Shown: in pieces, positions 1 to 7,071 of the stretch
How the letters are laid out: the number at the start of each line of letters is the position of its first letter
Numbering within the stretch: the first letter of the stretch is position 1
Origin: Clostridiaceae bacterium
Lineage (GTDB): Bacteria; Bacillota; Clostridia; Oscillospirales; Acutalibacteraceae
DNA: 14,512 nucleotides
Direction: 5' to 3'
Assembly: GCA_016292705.1 (NCBI GenBank)
Contig: JAEDHZ010000016.1
Span: forward strand, 1-14,512
Translations under genes and position numbers: made by a program
The notes under the pieces: model-generated
The model's database searches: none
The model's input: only the letters and a program-made list of their open reading frames with translations
What the model was told of the DNA's origin: nothing

Positions 1-1463
1 AAAGGCTTCGGCGGCCTTTTGTCGGTTATTGAAACGCCGGGAGATTGAGGCACTGTTTTTTCGCTATCCGGCCTTTTAGGTTCAGGCTTTTCAATCGGCT
101 TGTTTTGCGGCTGAGCCGGTTTTTCCCGAACAGCAGGGTTGTTCTGATTTGTGGGAACAACTTTATTGGTTTGAGACGATTTTTGCTCAGAAACCTTTTT
201 CTTTTTGAATGCTGCAACCAAATCCGGTTCATTTTCCTCTTTTTGGTGGGAAAGTTTATCGCTTTTCGGCGAAGAAAGGTTGCCGGACTTATTAAACTGA
301 TTTGCCGGCATTGACTGCCAGAAATCCTTTTTCGGCGCAGGTTTCTGAACATCGGGTTGCTTCGGTTCGGGCGATTTTGTTTTTTCCGGCTCATCCTCAA
401 CCATGTAAAGCTGCGCAGCAGCTTCCGGCTTTGTTTTCTGAGCAATTTTTGCAAGGTCAATCTGAACCCTGGTGTCATACTCCGAAAGGGCATTTTTCAC
501 TGCGTAGTATATTGCAGAGGACACCCGCCGTTCATCGCTGAAACGCACCTCGGTCTTTGCCGGATGAACATTCACATCAACGCTGTGCGCTGCAACTGTG
601 ATGTTCAGCACACAGGCAGGAAATTTTCCGACCATTATCGAATTCTTATAGGCATTTTCCATTGAAGCGGCGCAGGAGCGTGAGCGGATGAAGCGGCCGT
701 TCAAAAAGAAATACTGCATCGCCCTTGACGGACGGGCGGAGGTTGGCTTGCAAACAAAACCGGAAACGCCGATTTTGTCAAGCTCATAGGAGGTTTCAAT
801 CATACCCTCGGCAAAAACTCTGCCGAAAAGAGAATAGATTACGGAAATGAGCTTTCCGTCTCCCGGAGTGATGAGGGTCTGCTTCCCCTCTCGGATAAAC
901 CGAAAGCTTATCTCCGGGTGGGAAAGTGCAAGCTTATCAACAACATCGGCAACAGCGTTAGCCTCGCTGACATCCTTTTTCAGGAACTTCATCCTTGCCG
1001 GAGTGTTATAAAACAGGTCACGGACAACAATTGTTGTTCCGTCCGGACAGCCGGCAGTTTCGTTTTTTGTTTCAATTCCGCCCTCGATTGAAAAGAATGT
1101 TCCGTTTTCCTCGTTTGCGGTTTTTGTGAAAAGCTCAACCCTTGAAACGGCGGCAACCGAGGCAAGAGCCTCTCCACGGAAGCCAAGGGTGAAAATGCTG
1201 TTGAGATCCTCCGCCTTTTGAATCTTGCTTGTGGCATGGCTCAAAAAGGCTTTCGGAACATCGTCACGAAAGATTCCGCAGCCGTTGTCGGTGATACGGA
1301 TATAGGTTATTCCGCCGTTTCGTATTTCAACCGTAACAGCGGTTGCTCCTGAGTCAATTGAGTTTTCGCAAAGCTCCTTGACAACCGAGGCAGGCCGTTC
1401 AACAACCTCTCCTGCGGCAACAAGCTGGGCAATGCTCTTTGGCAGCACATTGATTCTTCCCAC
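1..1463 (-). CDS. mutL: DNA mismatch repair protein MutL (3' end beyond window)
   Basis: MutL is the GHKL-ATPase matchmaker that couples MutS mismatch recognition to strand processing. The frame is open from a GTG at 1463 to the window edge, about 487 codons. The GHKL motifs are all visible: catalytic Glu30 and Asn34 in KELCENSIDSGAT, then DNGCGI, then TLGFRGEAL, and a transducer-domain VNVHPAKTEVRF. From about residue 340 the protein becomes a Pro/Lys/Gln/Glu-rich low-complexity linker; the C-terminal dimerisation/endonuclease domain is outside the window. The GTG start fits because the protein then begins VGRINVLPKSIAQLVAAGEVVE, the normal MutL N-terminus, and a purine-rich AAGGAAGG lies a few bases upstream. 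It starts 32 bases after the mutS stop, as expected for a mutSL operon. I checked the frame for stops and found none, so there is no frameshift. Identification is secure. Confidence 0.96.
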   Translation of the reverse strand, partial: MGRINVLPKSIAQLVAAGEVVERPASVVKELCENSIDSGATAVTVEIRNGGITYIRITDNGCGIFRDDVPKAFLSHATSKIQKAEDLNSIFTLGFRGEALASVAAVSRVELFTKTANEENGTFFSIEGGIETKNETAGCPDGTTIVVRDLFYNTPARMKFLKKDVSEANAVADVVDKLALSHPEISFRFIREGKQTLITPGDGKLISVIYSLFGRVFAEGMIETSYELDKIGVSGFVCKPTSARPSRAMQYFFLNGRFIRSRSCAASMENAYKNSIMVGKFPACVLNITVAAHSVDVNVHPAKTEVRFSDERRVSSAIYYAVKNALSEYDTRVQIDLAKIAQKTKPEAAAQLYMVEDEPEKTKSPEPKQPDVQKPAPKKDFWQSMPANQFNKSGNLSSPKSDKLSHQKEENEPDLVAAFKKKKVSEQKSSQTNKVVPTNQNNPAVREKPAQPQNKPIEKPEPKRPDSEKTVPQSPGVSITDKRPPKP

Positions 1464-1495
1464 ATTTTCACCTTCCTTTCAACAGGTCATACAAT

Positions 1496-4126
1496 TTACT
1501 TATTCCGTGCTTTTTGCGCAAGCTTATAAAGCGTTGTCAGCGCTTCAAGCGGTGTGAGCGTATCGGTATCTATATTTTTCAGTTCATCAATGATTTCATC
1601 GTCAAGCCTTGATTCAAGGGAAATCTGCATCGGTTCGCTTTCGGCTTCATCATCAAAGGAGAAATCCGCCTTTGCAGCCGCTTTGAGCTTTCTGTCCTCG
1701 TTTTCAAGTTCAACAAGAATCTCCCTTGCACGGTTAACAACACCTGACGGAACGCCGGCAAGCTTTGCAACCTCAATTCCGTAGCTTCCGTCAGCCGGTC
1801 CGCGGACAATCCGACGAAGAAAGGTGATTGTGCTTCCCCGTCTTTTGACGGAGATGTTATAGTTCTTCACGCCGTCAAGCTTTCCTTCAAGCTCGGTCAG
1901 CTCATGATAGTGAGTTGAAAAAAGGGTTTTTGCTCCGATTTTGCGCTTGTCAGCAATGTATTCAAGAACAGCCCTTGCAATGCTCATTCCGTCAAAAGTT
2001 GAAGTTCCCCTGCCGACCTCGTCAAGAATAATAAGGCTGTTTTTTCCTGCAGATTTGAGAATTGCGGCAACCTCGTTCATCTCAACCATGAAGGTTGACT
2101 GACCGGAGGCAAGGTCGTCCGACGCACCGACACGGGTAAAAATGCTGTCGATTATTGAAAGTTCGGCACGCTTTGCCGGAACAAAAGAACCGATTTGCGC
2201 CATCAGACAAATCAGCGCAACCTGGCGCATATAGGTGGATTTTCCCGCCATATTCGGGCCGGTGATAATTGCGCAGCGGCTGTCTGCGCAGTCAAGATAG
2301 GTATTGTTCGGAACAAAGGGACTGTCACGCAGAACCTTTTCAACAACCGGGTGTCTGCCGTCAACAATTTCAACAATTCCGTTATCGTGCATTGAAGGAC
2401 AGACATAGTTGTTTTCAACGGCAACCGCAGCAAGCGAGCAAAGAACATCTGCAGCGGCAACCGCCGCAGCTGTCTGATGAATACGGTTATATTCATTGGC
2501 AACAGCCTTTCTGACCTGGCAGAAAATCTCATATTCAAGCTTGACACTGCGCTCCTGAGCGCCGAGCACCTTGCTTTCAAGGTCTTTGAGCTCCTGAGTG
2601 ATATATCGTTCGCAGTTTGCAAGAGTCTGTTTTCTGATGTATGTTTCCGGAACAAGAGACTTGTATGAATTTGTGACCTCAATATAATAGCCGAAAACAC
2701 GGTTATAGCCGATACGAAGCTTGGGTATACCCGTCTTTTCCTTTTCGGCGGTTTCAATGTCAGTAATATACTGCTTTCCGTTTTTTTCAATGTATCGCAG
2801 GGAATCGAGTTCCTCATTGAAGCCGTCACGGATCATTCCGCCCTCACGGACGGAGAAAGGAGCTTCAGGGTCAATCGCAGCGTCAATAAGCTCATGGACA
2901 TCCTCAAGCAAATCAACGCACGAGCAAAGCTGCCTGAGATATGTGCTTTTCATTTTTGAAAGCGCCGCCCTGACAAGCGGAAGCTGTTCAAGGGTCTGCT
3001 TGAGTGAATTGAGCTCCTTTGCGTTGGCTGTTTCATAGACAACCCTTGTGATGAGGCGCTCAATGTCGAAAATATCTGAAAGGGCAAACTGAAGTTCGGA
3101 AAGCTCAATTCCGTTTGAAACAAGCTCATCCACGGCATTCTGCCTTTTGGTGATTGCCGCATAATTAACAAGCGGCTTTTCAAGCCATGTTCGCAGCAGT
3201 CGTTTGCCCATTGATGTTCTGGTTTTGTCCAGCACCCATAAAAGGGAGCCTTTTTTTTCACGGTTGCGCATCGTCTCGGTAATTTCGAGATTGCGTTTGG
3301 TTGAAAAATCAATTTTCATATACTGATTTTCCGAGTAGAAGTTGATATCCGTGATGTTTTCAACCTCATTTTTCTGAACATTCTTGAGATATCTTATTGC
3401 TGCACCAACGGCAACAACAGCCTCGGGGCTCTGATTGATTCCGGAAGAAGAAAGTTTTTCGGCGGAAAAATGCTTTTCGCATTCCTCAAGACAGATTTCA
3501 AAGGAAAAGTCTTCCTCCGGGCAGACCTCGCAGGAGGCCTCCATTCGTTTTGTGATAAAAGATGAAATCGCTTTGCTGTCTGCGCAGCGGCGGTTGAGAA
3601 CAATCTCACTCGGAGAAAAAACGCCGAGCTCATTGATAAGCTTGCTTTCCGTATCACTACCCTGAAAACTTGTGACATTCAGAACACCCGTTGAAATGTC
3701 GGTAAAACAAATTCCTCCGCCGTTTTCCGAAAGGAAAACGCAGGTCAGATAGTTGTTTTTGGAGTCGTCAAGCATACTGTTTTCGATAACGCTGCCCTTT
3801 GTGACAACACGGATGACATCTCGGCTGACAAGTCCCTTTGCGGTTGCGGGATCTTCGGTTTGCTCACAGATTGCAACCTTGTATCCCTTTGAAACAAGCT
3901 TTGCTATGTAGCTGTCGGCACTGTGGAAGGGAACGCCGCACATCGGCGCACGCTCATCAAGACCGCAGCTTTTTCCGGTCAGTGTCAGTTCAAGCTCTCT
4001 TGACACCGTTTTTGCGTCATCAAAAAACATTTCGTAAAAATCTCCGAGGCGAAAGAACAAAATTGCGTCAGGGTATTGCTCTTTGATTTCAAGATACTGC
4101 TTCATCATCGGGGTCATTTCCGCCAT
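1496..4126 (-). CDS. mutS: DNA mismatch repair protein MutS
   Basis: MutS binds base mismatches and small loops and starts repair through ATP-driven clamp formation. The protein has 876 residues, slightly longer than the roughly 855 usual in the family. The mismatch-reading Phe-X-Glu motif is Phe30-Tyr31-Glu32. Connector, lever and clamp regions follow in normal order. The ABC ATPase has Walker A GPNMAGKST (623-631), signature ASDDLASGQSTF (668-679), Walker B LIILDE (698-703) and the H-loop STHYHEL (737-743). The last 25 residues (TPLEALTTLYKLAQKA) match the C-terminal oligomerisation motif, after an acidic spacer around 820-850. The ATG at 4126 has AGGG about 10 bases upstream. It lies 78 bases after the ymcA-like gene across a strong hairpin and 32 bases before mutL. 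In B. subtilis cotE lies between ymcA and mutS; there is none here. All key residues seen are intact. Confidence 0.98.
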   Translation of the reverse strand: MAEMTPMMKQYLEIKEQYPDAILFFRLGDFYEMFFDDAKTVSRELELTLTGKSCGLDERAPMCGVPFHSADSYIAKLVSKGYKVAICEQTEDPATAKGLVSRDVIRVVTKGSVIENSMLDDSKNNYLTCVFLSENGGGICFTDISTGVLNVTSFQGSDTESKLINELGVFSPSEIVLNRRCADSKAISSFITKRMEASCEVCPEEDFSFEICLEECEKHFSAEKLSSSGINQSPEAVVAVGAAIRYLKNVQKNEVENITDINFYSENQYMKIDFSTKRNLEITETMRNREKKGSLLWVLDKTRTSMGKRLLRTWLEKPLVNYAAITKRQNAVDELVSNGIELSELQFALSDIFDIERLITRVVYETANAKELNSLKQTLEQLPLVRAALSKMKSTYLRQLCSCVDLLEDVHELIDAAIDPEAPFSVREGGMIRDGFNEELDSLRYIEKNGKQYITDIETAEKEKTGIPKLRIGYNRVFGYYIEVTNSYKSLVPETYIRKQTLANCERYITQELKDLESKVLGAQERSVKLEYEIFCQVRKAVANEYNRIHQTAAAVAAADVLCSLAAVAVENNYVCPSMHDNGIVEIVDGRHPVVEKVLRDSPFVPNNTYLDCADSRCAIITGPNMAGKSTYMRQVALICLMAQIGSFVPAKRAELSIIDSIFTRVGASDDLASGQSTFMVEMNEVAAILKSAGKNSLIILDEVGRGTSTFDGMSIARAVLEYIADKRKIGAKTLFSTHYHELTELEGKLDGVKNYNISVKRRGSTITFLRRIVRGPADGSYGIEVAKLAGVPSGVVNRAREILVELENEDRKLKAAAKADFSFDDEAESEPMQISLESRLDDEIIDELKNIDTDTLTPLEALTTLYKLAQKARNK

Positions 4127-4164
4127 TTTTGCTTTTCCCTCTTTTCTTTTTACTTCTTTTTGAA

Positions 4165-4191
4165 CCGCCGACCGGCAAAACCGGCCGGCAG
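4165..4191 (-). other. Strong RNA hairpin between ymcA-like gene and mutS
   Basis: On the transcribed strand the arms CUGCCGGCCGG and CCGGUCGGCGG pair over 11 bases with two G-U wobbles and close a UUUUG loop. The A/C mismatch seen on the plus strand becomes a G-U pair on the minus strand, so the stem is fully paired only in the mRNA of these genes. What follows is A-rich (CAAAAAGAAG), not a U tract, so it is not a standard terminator. It could protect the upstream mRNA 3' end, act as a processing site, or dampen read-through into mutS. The structure is read directly; its role is unknown. Confidence 0.7.
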
Positions 4192-4204
4192 TTTGTGAAT
4201 CAAA

Positions 4205-4621
4205 TCAGTGGTGGCAATCGGACGAGCAGCTTTCGCAGTCGCAGCCACAGCTGTGTTCTTCTTCCGGTTCGCAGGTTGCAGGATCTGCACCGTTGACGCA
4301 AAGACCGAGAATCTGCATGACATAGTTCATCATGCTGTCAATCTCTTTTCTTGCGGCTTCATAGGCTTTCATTTTTTCGTTTGCCATGAACTTATCATAA
4401 ACGGCATTGAACTGGCGTTCAAATTCCGCCATCTTTTCCGAGTCGGGGTTTTCCTGCGAAGCTTCACGCTGATAGTTCATCTGAACAAGCTGAATCTGTC
4501 CCATGAGGTCAAGCAGCTCGGCATCTTTTTCGTTCTCTTCTCTTGCCTTTGCAAAAGCGAGATATCTTTCGTCCTGCTGAATTGCGGCACCAAGCTCGCG
4601 GGTAAGTTTGATTACATCCAT
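4205..4621 (-). CDS. YlbF/YmcA-family protein (RicA-like) with Cys-rich tail
   Basis: A 138-residue, largely helical, charged protein (MDVIKLTRELGAAIQQ...) of the Com_YlbF (YlbF/YmcA/YheA) family. In B. subtilis YmcA and YlbF, with YaaT, form the Y (RicAFT) complex, which carries Fe-S clusters and directs RNase Y in mRNA maturation, affecting competence, sporulation and biofilm formation. Its place directly after miaB and before mutS matches ymcB-ymcA-mutS in B. subtilis, so YmcA/RicA is the best guess; family membership is firmer than the exact orthologue. The C-terminus is notable: Cys108, 117, 125, 127, 129, 132 and 136, with His123, 137 and 138, a dense possible metal or Fe-S site. The ATG at 4621 has a strong AAGGAG 8 bases upstream. 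The gene sits 52 bases after miaB and is flanked by intergenic hairpins. Probably cytosolic; no signal or membrane segment. Confidence 0.85.
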   Translation of the reverse strand: MDVIKLTRELGAAIQQDERYLAFAKAREENEKDAELLDLMGQIQLVQMNYQREASQENPDSEKMAEFERQFNAVYDKFMANEKMKAYEAARKEIDSMMNYVMQILGLCVNGADPATCEPEEEHSCGCDCESCSSDCHH

Positions 4622-4657
4622 TTAGAGTACTCCTTGTGAAAAAAATATATTGATATG

Positions 4658-4671
4658 CGCAGAAATCTGCG
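4658..4671 (-). other. 14-base palindromic hairpin between miaB and ymcA-like gene
   Basis: A perfect 6+2+6 inverted repeat (arms CGCAGA/TCTGCG) lies directly after the miaB stop codon. On the transcribed strand a run of seven T follows, but about 13 bases beyond the stem and just before the AAGGAG of the next gene. The stem is short and the T run is displaced, so a true terminator is unlikely. A weak attenuator, an RNA-processing element or a protein-binding palindrome are alternatives. The repeat is seen directly; its function is open. Confidence 0.5.
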
Positions 4672-4673
4672 TT

Positions 4674-6104
4674 TTATCCCAATTCAATGAACCTGCCTTT
4701 GAGAACCCATGTCTTAGGCTCGGTAACTTCAACCTTGGCGAATGAGCCGATAAGGCAGTCCTCACCCTCAAATTCAATGATGACATTGCCCTCTGTTCTT
4801 GCGCTGAGAAGGCCTGAATTTTCGTTGCGTTCCTCAACAAGGACACGGTAGCTCCGGCCTTTCATTGCGGCGGTACGCTTTGAGGCAATCTCCTCCTGGA
4901 GGGCGGTAAGTTCGGAAAACCACCTTGACTTTTCCTTTTTTTCAACCTCATCCGGCATTGACGCCGCCTTTGTTCCGGGGCGGGGAGAAAAAATGAAAGT
5001 GAAAAGTGAGGTATAGTTGACCTCTTTGAGAAGCGAGAGCGTGTCGCAGAACTCCTCATAGGTCTCCCCGGGGAAACCGACAATGATGTCGCTTGTTATT
5101 GAAAGCTCCGGCATGAGCTCATAGGCGTATTTTATGAGACCGAGATATTTTTCACGGTCATAGTGACGGTTCATTTCCCTGAGGACACGGTCGTTGCCTG
5201 ACTGAACGGGAAGATGCAGGTGCTTTGCAACCTTTTTGCACCTCGCCATTGTTTCAAGCAGTTCTTTCGTGCAATCACGGGGATGCGATGTCATGAAGCG
5301 GATTATAAAGTCTCCCTCAATATCATTTATCGCACTGAGAAGCGCAGGAAAGCGATACTTTTCCTCAAGGTCTTTGTTGTATGAGTTAACATTCTGACCG
5401 AGGAGGGTAAGTTCCTTATAGCCGGCGGCAACGAGCTGCCTTGCCTCTTCAACAATCAGTTCAAAGCTGCGACTTCTTTCACGCCCTCTGACATAGGGAA
5501 CAACGCAATACGAGCAGAAATTGTTGCAACCGTACATTATCGGAATCCACGCCTTGAACGCTCCGTCACGGTGAAGCGGCAAGCCCTCAACAATGTTTCC
5601 GTCACCTCCGGAAAGGTCAAAGACCCTTTTCCCCGAACAAAGACAGCGGTGGAGAAATTCCGGAAGCTTATGCAGAACATGAGTACCGAAAACAAGGTCA
5701 ACATAGCGAAAGCTGTTCTTGATTCTTTCTGCAACATATTCCTGCTGCATCATACAGCCACAAAGGGCAATTATCATGTCCGGCTTTGCGGTTTTATATT
5801 TTTTGAGTGCGCCTACATTACCGAAAACACGGTCCTGTGCGTGTTCTCTTATGGCGCAGGTGTTATACAAAACAAGGTCAGCGTCTTCAACCGAATCGGT
5901 GAGTTCATAGCCGAGAGAGCAAAGGATGCCCTTGATTTTTTCGCCGTCGGAAACATTGCCCTGACAGCCGTAGGTATGAACAAATGCTTTCGGTGCAGAA
6001 GAGGGAAACCGGGAAGAAAGAACAAGGGAAACAAGCCTTGAATATTCCTTTTGTTTTTCAAGTTCCTCTTCGGGAACGGTAAAATTTTTCCTTTTGTTAT
6101 CCAA
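4674..6104 (-). CDS. miaB: tRNA-2-methylthio-N6-dimethylallyladenosine synthase MiaB
   Basis: MiaB is a radical-SAM methylthiotransferase that adds the 2-methylthio group to i6A37 of tRNAs reading UNN codons, stabilising codon-anticodon pairing. Numbered from the TTG start (476 residues), the N-terminal cluster cysteines are Cys47 (TYGCQGNVSD), Cys83 (NTCAIREHAQDRVFGN) and Cys117 (GCMMQ). The radical-SAM CNNFCSYC gives Cys193, 197 and 200, and a TRAM-like domain ends the protein. NTCAIRE and RVFGN favour MiaB over MtaB. I place the start at TTG 6104 because GGAGG (6114-6118) lies exactly 9 bases upstream. An in-frame GTG at 6131 would add 9 residues but has no ribosome site. The TTG overlaps the whiA stop by 8 bases (TTGGATAA), suggesting translational coupling. 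In B. subtilis this gene is ymcB and is followed by ymcA, as here. Confidence 0.94.
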   Translation of the reverse strand: MDNKRKNFTVPEEELEKQKEYSRLVSLVLSSRFPSSAPKAFVHTYGCQGNVSDGEKIKGILCSLGYELTDSVEDADLVLYNTCAIREHAQDRVFGNVGALKKYKTAKPDMIIALCGCMMQQEYVAERIKNSFRYVDLVFGTHVLHKLPEFLHRCLCSGKRVFDLSGGDGNIVEGLPLHRDGAFKAWIPIMYGCNNFCSYCVVPYVRGRERSRSFELIVEEARQLVAAGYKELTLLGQNVNSYNKDLEEKYRFPALLSAINDIEGDFIIRFMTSHPRDCTKELLETMARCKKVAKHLHLPVQSGNDRVLREMNRHYDREKYLGLIKYAYELMPELSITSDIIVGFPGETYEEFCDTLSLLKEVNYTSLFTFIFSPRPGTKAASMPDEVEKKEKSRWFSELTALQEEIASKRTAAMKGRSYRVLVEERNENSGLLSARTEGNVIIEFEGEDCLIGSFAKVEVTEPKTWVLKGRFIELG

Positions 6105-7044
6105 GTTTTTTATCCTCCGGGGAAGCCTCACCGAGCTGTTCGGAAAAGGCGATGAGTTTTTTTATTCGATAGTTCACAGCCGAGCGGGAAAGCGGCGGAG
6201 AAAACAGCTCGCCGAATTCGCGCAGACTTGAATCGGGATTTTCAACCCTGAGAACGGCAAAGCGGCGCAGATCCTCCGGAAGCTGTGAAAGCTTTCCGCT
6301 GTCAATAATCTTTTGAATCTTCTCAACCTGCGCACAGGCGGCAATCGCAGTCCGGGCAACATTTGCGCTGTCAAAATTCGCACGGCGGTTTGAAACATTG
6401 CGGAAGTCTTTATATATTTTGATGTTCATTATTTCAAAGGCACAGCTTTGCGCACCCATTATATTCAATAAATCCTCAATGCTTTCGCTGTCCTTTATGT
6501 AAATGATGTTGACATAGCGGCGCACCATGTGCTTCGCTTTCAGGTTATATTCCGTCAGCATTTTCATAAGGTCAAAGCTGAGCATACGGAACGGAACAAC
6601 AAATTCAAGGTGATAACCCTTGTTCGGGTCGCTGAGCGTTCCGCAGGAAAGGAAAACTCCGCGGAAAAAAGCAGCATTGCAGCAATTGAGCACTTCGCTT
6701 TCGTTATCGCTTTCGTTGAGAAGATTTCCGCGGTTGATTCGGGTAAAGGATTCACTCCCGCTGGTTGAAAAGCAGGAAAGAACCGATTCGATATCTTCTT
6801 GCTCAACACTGACGGTGAACTTTCCGGCTTTTGAAACCGAAATAACCGCTGTGATGCCCGTTTCGGCTTTCAGCAAAGCGGCATAGGTTTTTGCAACAAC
6901 CTCATGTTCGGTCATTATCGAAATTCCGCTTTTGTTGAATTCCCTGCCGAAAAGGAGCATACCGTAAGTCATTGCATGGCGGCAACAAGGGGGCATATAT
7001 TCAATTTTTGCAAGCTCCTCTTTAACGCTCAATGAAAACGACAT
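6097..7044 (-). CDS. whiA: DNA-binding protein WhiA (sporulation/division regulator family)
   Basis: WhiA joins an N-terminal LAGLIDADG-homing-endonuclease-like fold, which has lost nuclease activity in the family, to a C-terminal helix-turn-helix. It controls sporulation septation in actinomycetes and affects cell division and chromosome segregation in B. subtilis (YvcL). The 315 residues match the family. Visible marks are the MSFSLSVKEELAKI start, the LAGLIDADG-like RGVFLSCGTLSDP (128-140) and YHLEF, the linker NVSNRRANFDSANVARTAIAA (217-237), and the HTH region 255-300 (PDSSLREFGELFSPPLSRSAVNYRIKKL). The ATG at 7044 is preceded by GGGAGA at good spacing. It lies 27 bases after rapZ; yvcK, normally between these genes, is missing. 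Its last codons carry the ribosome site and start of miaB, so the two are probably translated in a linked way. Confidence 0.96.
   Translation of the reverse strand: MSFSLSVKEELAKIEYMPPCCRHAMTYGMLLFGREFNKSGISIMTEHEVVAKTYAALLKAETGITAVISVSKAGKFTVSVEQEDIESVLSCFSTSGSESFTRINRGNLLNESDNESEVLNCCNAAFFRGVFLSCGTLSDPNKGYHLEFVVPFRMLSFDLMKMLTEYNLKAKHMVRRYVNIIYIKDSESIEDLLNIMGAQSCAFEIMNIKIYKDFRNVSNRRANFDSANVARTAIAACAQVEKIQKIIDSGKLSQLPEDLRRFAVLRVENPDSSLREFGELFSPPLSRSAVNYRIKKLIAFSEQLGEASPEDKKLG
6114..6118 (-). promoter_or_regulatory. Ribosome binding site deciding the miaB TTG start
   Basis: GGAGG lies inside the last codons of whiA, 9 bases before TTG 6104. It is the only good Shine-Dalgarno near the 5' end of miaB, and the GTG at 6131 lies upstream of it. 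It therefore fixes the miaB start at TTG and makes initiation take place within the whiA coding end. Confidence 0.8.
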
Positions 7045-7071
7045 TGAAGTTTCTCCCTGATTATTTTGCGG

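Noticed and set aside
26..493. A 155-codon minus-strand frame rich in Arg/Lys near the left edge
   Set aside because: It is a shifted reading of the MutL linker. The true mutL frame is open through the whole stretch from GTG 1463 to the edge.
2212..2829. A 205-codon minus-strand frame inside mutS
   Set aside because: It is an alternative frame of mutS, whose own frame carries every expected motif here; the product is Arg/Leu/Thr-rich nonsense.
4165..4191. Intrinsic terminator after the ymcA-like gene
   Set aside because: The stem is strong but an A-rich sequence follows on the transcribed strand instead of a U tract.
4658..4671. Intrinsic terminator after miaB
   Set aside because: The stem is only 5-6 pairs and the T run lies about 13 bases beyond it, too far for an ordinary terminator; kept only as a hairpin.
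6105..6131. GTG 6131 as the miaB start
   Set aside because: There is no ribosome binding site upstream, whereas GGAGG is ideally placed for TTG 6104.
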